Assembly (NCBI GenBank): GCA_900318855.1
Contig: ONMG01000105.1
Location: 1-19,700 of the forward strand
Source: an uncultured Prevotella sp.
Lineage (GTDB): Bacteria > Bacteroidota > Bacteroidia > Bacteroidales > Bacteroidaceae
DNA length: 19,700 nucleotides
Direction of reading: 5' to 3'
The notes under the pieces were generated by a model, which saw only the letters and a program-made list of their open reading frames with translations, searched no databases and was not told the DNA's origin. Below, piece by piece: positions 16,001 through 19,700 of the stretch; position 1 is the stretch's first letter, and each line of letters starts with the position of its first letter. The translations under genes and the position numbers were made by a program.

Positions 16001-17527
16001 GGTTACCTGGGCGAACTGTTGGCGGAAGTAGTTGAAGAATATCTGCGGGCGGTCGGAGAGCACCGCCAACGGGGTGTCGTTACCCATGGAGGCTGTAGGC
16101 TCCTGGCCCTTCACGGCCATGGGCACGATGGTGTCGTCGATATCCTCTTCGCCGAATCCGAACTCAATTTCCTTGGCTGTGAGATGGTTTACGCTGTTGT
16201 CCACCTTGCGCCCGCTCCTAATCTTCTCAAGCTCTATGCGGTTGGTGCTGAGCCATTGGCGGTAGGGGTGGGCTGTGGCCAGACGTTCCTTGATTTCACC
16301 GTCGTAGTAGATTTTGCCCTCCTGAGTGTCGATGAGCAGTATCTTACCCGGCTGCAGACGTCCCTTCTCTGCAATCTCTGTGGGGTCGAAGTCCATCACG
16401 CCCACCTCACTCGACACGACCATGGTGTCGTTCTTCGTGATGGTGTAGCGGGCCGGGCGTAGACCGTTGCGGTCGAGCATTCCTCCGGCAAAGCGGCCGT
16501 CGCTGAAGAGGAGGGCGGCAGGTCCGTCCCATGGTTCCATCAGAATGGAGTGGTATTCGTAGAAAGCCTTAAGATCCTCGCTGATGGGATTCTTGTCGTT
16601 GAAACTCTCGGGTATCATTACAGCCATGGCGTGGGGCAGCGACAGACCGCTCATGACGAAGAATTCAAACACATTGTCGAGGCTGGCCGAGTCGCTCATT
16701 CCGGGTTGGATGATGGGCGAAATGCCCTTGATATCACCAAGCTGCGACGACGAGAGCACACTCTCGCGTGCTTTCATCCAACCGCGGTTGCCACGAATGG
16801 TATTGATTTCGCCGTTGTGGCAGAGCAGGCGGAAGGGCTGAGCCAGGCTCCATGTGGGAAAGGTGTTGGTGCTGAATCGGCTGTGCACGAGAGCCAGCCC
16901 GCTGGTGAAGTACTTGTTGGAGAGGTCGTTGTAGTACTGACGCAGCTGCAGACTGGAGAGCATGCCCTTGTAGACGATGTTCTTGCTTGAGAGCGAGCAG
17001 ATATAGAAGTCCTTATCGGTGATGCGTTTCTCTATCTTCTTCCTAATAATATATAAGGTGCGCTCGAAGCAGTCCACCTTGTCGTCGGTGACGCCAGTGA
17101 CGAATACCTGCTTGATGTCGGGTTCTGTAGCCAATGCGGCCTCACCGAGGCATTCGGGATGGGTGGGCACATTGCGCAGGTGCATCAGCTGCAGTCCCTC
17201 GCGCTCTATTTCCTCTATCATCACCGATAGAATTTTCTGCTGGCGCTCCTGGTCCTTGGGCAGGAAGACCAGTCCTGTGCCGTACTTACCCTTCTCGGGC
17301 ACGGGGATACCTTGCAGCAGGATAAACTCATGCGGTATCTGGAGCAGGATGCCGGCGCCGTCACCGGTCTTGCCGTCGGCCCCCTCGGCTCCGCGGTGGC
17401 GCAGGTTTTCCAGCACCTTCAAAGCATTATCCACTAACTCATGGCTCTTGTTGCCATGAATGTTCACTACCATTCCTATTCCGCAGGCGTCGTGTTCGTA
17501 CGCCGCATTATATAGTCCTTTCTCCAT
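13040..17527 (-). CDS. gltB: Glutamate synthase (NADPH) large subunit
   Basis: This subunit, about 1495 residues, hydrolyses glutamine and reductively transfers the ammonia to 2-oxoglutarate, making two glutamates with GltD. I chose the ATG at 17527 over the in-frame ATG at 17560: it gives MEKGLYNAAYEHDACGIG, a short propeptide cleaved before the catalytic Cys15 of the N-terminal amidotransferase domain. The central domain follows, then the FMN-binding synthase domain (about 800-1200) with AQGAKPGEGGQLPG and the 3Fe-4S motif CVMMRKCNQNTC (near 1111-1122). The C-terminal beta-helix shows the repeating G-x-x-G-x-x-x-G pattern (GLYGATSGELYINGQVG). Length fits the family (about 1500). It leads a gltB-gltD operon with its own promoter. 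Confidence 0.97.
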   Translation of the reverse strand: MEKGLYNAAYEHDACGIGMVVNIHGNKSHELVDNALKVLENLRHRGAEGADGKTGDGAGILLQIPHEFILLQGIPVPEKGKYGTGLVFLPKDQERQQKILSVMIEEIEREGLQLMHLRNVPTHPECLGEAALATEPDIKQVFVTGVTDDKVDCFERTLYIIRKKIEKRITDKDFYICSLSSKNIVYKGMLSSLQLRQYYNDLSNKYFTSGLALVHSRFSTNTFPTWSLAQPFRLLCHNGEINTIRGNRGWMKARESVLSSSQLGDIKGISPIIQPGMSDSASLDNVFEFFVMSGLSLPHAMAVMIPESFNDKNPISEDLKAFYEYHSILMEPWDGPAALLFSDGRFAGGMLDRNGLRPARYTITKNDTMVVSSEVGVMDFDPTEIAEKGRLQPGKILLIDTQEGKIYYDGEIKERLATAHPYRQWLSTNRIELEKIRSGRKVDNSVNHLTAKEIEFGFGEEDIDDTIVPMAVKGQEPTASMGNDTPLAVLSDRPQIFFNYFRQQFAQVTNPAIDSIRELLVMSLTEYIGRVGSGILNPDESNCKMVRLPHPILTNTQLDILCNLRYKGFKTVKLPILFERNKGEEGLREALDDLCHQAEQSVDDGYNYIILSDRDVDATHVAIPSLLAVSAVHHYLIEAGKRVQTALIVESGEIREVMHAALLLGYGASALCPYMTYAILDDLVKRGKIQENYATAEANYIKAVKKGLLKIMAKMGISTIRSYRGAQIFEAVGLSESLLKAYFGTDVSTVGGIGLKTIAHDAIAFHDEAFAAEQKIEDDPKSVFLPNQGLFHWRRDGIRHAWSPDVIATLQLATRKGDYELFKKFEHLVDEKSEPIFLRDFFDVKKHPISIDKVEPVEQIVKHFVTGAMSFGALSKEAHEALALAMNKLGTRSNTGEGGEDNQRYHEKVDGISLSSKTKQVASGRFGVTTEYLVNAEEIQIKVAQGAKPGEGGQLPGFKVNEIIAKTRHSIPGISLISPPPHHDIYSIEDLKQLIFDLKNVNPKAAISVKLVAESGVGTIAAGVVKAKADLVVISGAEGGTGASPASSMRFAGISPEIGIAETQQTLVKNGLRSLVRLQVDGQLKTGRDVIMLALLGAEEFGFGTAVLITLGCVMMRKCNQNTCPMGVATQDERLRAHFRGSYKYVINYFTFLAQQVREYLADMGYTRLNDIIGHTELLVPRKTANTKWASLDFGRMLHQEKGDSSYYCSKTQEHDLGGILDEQLIANSQKAIADGEEVNLDFAIRNTNRAVGAMLSGMIAAKYGEKGLADNTINVKFKGSAGQSFGAFLVKGVDFKLEGDANDYFAKGLSGGRISILPPIRSNFNAEDNIIAGNTGLYGATSGELYINGQVGERFAVRNSGAIAVVEGAGDHCCEYMTGGRVVVLGPTGRNFAAGMSGGVAYVWDKNHDFDYFCNMDMVEINLVEESSYRKELHELVRQHYLYTGSKLARTMLDDWNHYVDEFIQVVPIEYKRVLQEEQVKKLKQKIADMQRDY

Positions 17528-17579
17528 CCGGTATGTTTCTTTTAGATAGCGATCTCTCAAATTTTATAGATAATTGGTG

Positions 17580-17612
17580 CAAAGTTACTGCTTTTACTTT
17601 TCAAACAGTAAA
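17580..17612 (-). promoter_or_regulatory. Promoter of gltB-gltD
   Basis: On the minus strand TAACTTTG (17587-17580) matches the -7 consensus, and TTTA (17612-17609) stands 21 bases upstream as a near-consensus -33. A TTTG nearer in is only 14 bases away, too close. The leader to the ATG at 17527 is about 45 bases. The inverted repeat TTACTG/CAGTAA (17585-17590 and 17606-17611) overlaps both elements. Confidence 0.65.
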
Positions 17613-17717
17613 GTTTTGGAGGTTATTTTCTATCGGTTAAGACTCTTTGACTCTTGTTAAATGCCTTCTTCCTGATGGACTCCGTAGTTCAATGTAGTTC
17701 TGCTCTGGGATGAGGGC

Positions 17718-19661
17718 TCACTGTGCGGACAGACTCTCTACCTTAAGGTGGCTGATGTGGCTCTTGAAGGATCCGGCTTGCTTCAATGGGAACACGAGTG
17801 TGCTCACGTAGTACATGTCGCCGCGCTTTCCGAAGTTTATCTTTCGTACATCCAGGTTGGCTACGGTCTTGCCATTGACGATGAGCACGGTCTTCTCTTC
17901 ATTGCCGCGTACTTCCACATGTGCCTTCTCTCCGGGGAAGAACTGATAGCCGAAGTGATAAAGATAGCCGTCGCGAGAGAAGCCCAGCTGGCCTGCTATG
18001 GGGTCGGAGAGCCAGAAGTGGGTGTCGCCAAAGCTGAAGAGCGGGGTTCCGAGGGCCTCGCCGGCGGCCTCGATGTCGAAGCTCACGGAGTAATTCCAGC
18101 CTATCTGGCTTAGTGGCAGCCTGCTGCCCGGTTCCACCTTGTCGAGGTTGAGCACGGTGCCTGCGGGCTCACGGCCGGCGTAGTTCACTCCCGGCGCTTC
18201 GCTGAGGCTGATCCGCCGGATGCTGAAGTCGTTGTAGTCGAACGAGGGGTTGGCGCCTGTCCACATCTTGGTGGCGAGGGTCTGCATGGCGGGCATCACG
18301 CGGTAGTGCACGTCCTTATCGCTGATGCCATTGCCGGCTATGTCGTTCCACACGGCGAAGGCTCCTCCTTCGATAAGCTTCGTGCGCTCAGGAAACTGGA
18401 TGCCGTTTACGAGAGCCGGCGTCCAGTGGGTGTAGAGCCATTGGGTGTTGAGGTAGTCGTAGTAGTAGCCTGCTTTGGGTACGATGTAGACGTAGCGGTC
18501 GGGGATACTCACAATGTGATAGCCCAGTCGCATCATCTCCTCGGGTTGAGAGTAGTCGTTCGACCAGCAGTACATCAGCACATCCTTCACCTTGACAGGT
18601 GTCGTGCCCTTTGCGTGAGTCTGCTGGCCCCAAATGGCTGCTTTGCGGCCATAGCGCTCCACGAGCCGGATGTAGCGGTCGGTGAAGCCGCGGAACTTCT
18701 CCACCACGTCCTGACGCCGGTTGGAGTATTCATCGGTGCCGATGTGCACGTATTTTCCACGGAACACGGGGTTGGGACCTTCGAGATACTCCTCGAAGAG
18801 GGAGTCGCAGAAGCTGTAGGTGTCAGGATTCAGCAGGTCGAGGTGGTCGGAGCCGAAGTCCTTGCTGCCCAGGGAGGGGCGGTAGCGGGTGAGGGCGAGA
18901 GAGTGGGCCGGCACGTCGATTTCCGGAATAATCTCCACACCCACGCTGTCGGCCATCTGCTGCAGGGCGATGAAGTCGGCCTTGGTGTAGTGACCGTCGC
19001 GGGCGGTGAGGCCGGGGAACCTGTCGCTCTCGAGTCTGAAGGCGGCTGGCGTCTTGCTCCAATCGCCGTTGTAGAACCATGGGAAGGCATTGTCGTTAAT
19101 ATGTATATGGAACGCGTTCATCTTATAATAGGCCATCACCTTGACGTATTGGCGCAGCATCTCCATTGGGAAGAACTTGCGGCCGCAGTCGAGCATGAAC
19201 CCGCGGAAGGCATAGTCGGGATAGTCGGTGATTTGTCCTTGAGGCAGACTCCTGTCAGCTGTCTGTTCCGAGAGCTGGAGAAGCGTGCGGGTGCCCCAGT
19301 AGAGGCCCCTGGCGTGTGGAGCCGAGATGAGGGCTGTGGAACCGACGGTAAGCGTGTAGCCTTCGGCGCCCAGTTTACGGCTGCCCCGCTGTCGGAGCAC
19401 GATGTCGCCCGTGCTGGCTTTCCCGCTGACGACGGTGAGCTGGCGGCCGAAGAGCTGCTTGTAGTCGGTGGCCAACTGCTGGGCGATGGTTCGGGTGGTG
19501 TCGTCTGAGCAGACGATGCGGCCCGAGGGGTGAAATTGTCCTGTGAAGCCTTTCCATTCTTTCACTTCGGGCACCGTGAAGGGTTTGGGGTTCTGCGACT
19601 TCACTGGCAGACTGAGTCCGGCAGCCAAGAGCACCGTAAAGAGGATGTGGTCTAAGTGCAT
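17718..19661 (-). CDS. Secreted GH20 beta-N-acetylhexosaminidase
   Basis: This 647-residue enzyme removes terminal beta-linked GlcNAc or GalNAc from glycans by substrate-assisted catalysis. A signal peptide (MHLDHILFTVLLAAGLSLPVKS) implies export to periplasm or surface. An N-terminal GH20b-like domain covers about 25-145; the GH20 barrel starts at YAFRGFMLDCGRKF (R153) and includes FHIHINDN (184-191), EIDVPAHS (247-254) and the catalytic acid pair D310-E311 in HIGTDEY. The residues after about 500 form a beta-rich module, perhaps a concanavalin-like fold (for example LFSFGDTHFWLSD), a common extension in Bacteroidales GH20 enzymes. It precedes gltB by 190 bases but gltB has its own promoter. 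No SusC/SusD genes are in view. Confidence 0.92.
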   Translation of the reverse strand: MHLDHILFTVLLAAGLSLPVKSQNPKPFTVPEVKEWKGFTGQFHPSGRIVCSDDTTRTIAQQLATDYKQLFGRQLTVVSGKASTGDIVLRQRGSRKLGAEGYTLTVGSTALISAPHARGLYWGTRTLLQLSEQTADRSLPQGQITDYPDYAFRGFMLDCGRKFFPMEMLRQYVKVMAYYKMNAFHIHINDNAFPWFYNGDWSKTPAAFRLESDRFPGLTARDGHYTKADFIALQQMADSVGVEIIPEIDVPAHSLALTRYRPSLGSKDFGSDHLDLLNPDTYSFCDSLFEEYLEGPNPVFRGKYVHIGTDEYSNRRQDVVEKFRGFTDRYIRLVERYGRKAAIWGQQTHAKGTTPVKVKDVLMYCWSNDYSQPEEMMRLGYHIVSIPDRYVYIVPKAGYYYDYLNTQWLYTHWTPALVNGIQFPERTKLIEGGAFAVWNDIAGNGISDKDVHYRVMPAMQTLATKMWTGANPSFDYNDFSIRRISLSEAPGVNYAGREPAGTVLNLDKVEPGSRLPLSQIGWNYSVSFDIEAAGEALGTPLFSFGDTHFWLSDPIAGQLGFSRDGYLYHFGYQFFPGEKAHVEVRGNEEKTVLIVNGKTVANLDVRKINFGKRGDMYYVSTLVFPLKQAGSFKSHISHLKVESLSAQ

Positions 19662-19700
19662 AGCATTATGGTTTAATGAATGATTAAAAGTTTCCCTACA

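Noticed and set aside
15668..16462. 264-codon open frame on the plus strand
   Set aside because: Antisense to gltB, with composition typical of a reverse frame (many Val, Gly, His) and no motif.
17528..17560. Longer start for gltB at 17560
   Set aside because: It would lengthen the propeptide before the catalytic cysteine beyond the usual size and leave almost no leader after the predicted promoter.
18306..19508. 400-codon open frame on the plus strand
   Set aside because: It lies wholly antisense to the GH20 gene, is rich in Val, Glu, Ala and His as expected for a GC-rich reverse frame, and shows no recognisable motif.
1..19700. CRISPR array, toxin-antitoxin pair, integrase, prophage or complete insertion sequence
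   Set aside because: No regularly spaced repeats and no matching protein signatures are visible anywhere; the genes are mainly ordinary metabolism.

Overview
The window looks like chromosomal DNA of a Bacteroidales bacterium, most likely Prevotella or a close relative. The evidence is the Bacteroidetes-type promoters (TTTG, then 19-21 bases, then TAnnTTTG) in front of several genes, a type III glutamine synthetase, an LL-diaminopimelate aminotransferase route to lysine and peptidoglycan, and secreted host-glycan enzymes. The genus is an inference from gene content and protein style, not from a database search.

Layout. Positions 1-120 hold a tRNA-Val(CAC) with its own terminator. A YitT-type membrane protein (minus strand) follows, then an acyltransferase-3 membrane protein (plus strand) that converges, 8 bases apart, on a secreted sialate O-acetylesterase-like enzyme (minus strand). 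An AT-richer gap of about 830 bases (3942-4771) has no convincing gene, but its right third holds a hairpin-rich, repeat-like element. From 4772 to 17527 lies a nitrogen and amino-acid block. On the minus strand, dapF, dapL and glnN probably form one operon. asnB runs divergently from dapF on the plus strand and converges on a minus-strand gltB-gltD operon. The window ends with a secreted GH20 beta-N-acetylhexosaminidase (minus strand).

How the genes work together. GlnN fixes ammonium into glutamine. GltB and GltD use glutamine, 2-oxoglutarate and NADPH to make glutamate. AsnB uses glutamine to make asparagine. DapL uses glutamate as amino donor to make LL-diaminopimelate, which DapF epimerises to the meso form for peptidoglycan and lysine. 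The set is a compact glutamine/glutamate hub with its main consumers. The esterase and the GH20 enzyme suggest trimming of sialylated or N-acetylhexosamine-containing glycans, as expected in a host-associated organism.

I found no CRISPR array, intact insertion sequence, prophage, defence system or obviously new multi-gene system. The items most worth a second look are non-coding: the repeat-like element downstream of glnN (about 4491-4721), paired palindromes in the dapF/asnB divergent region, an inverted repeat inside the gltB promoter, and a run of hairpins between asnB and gltD.
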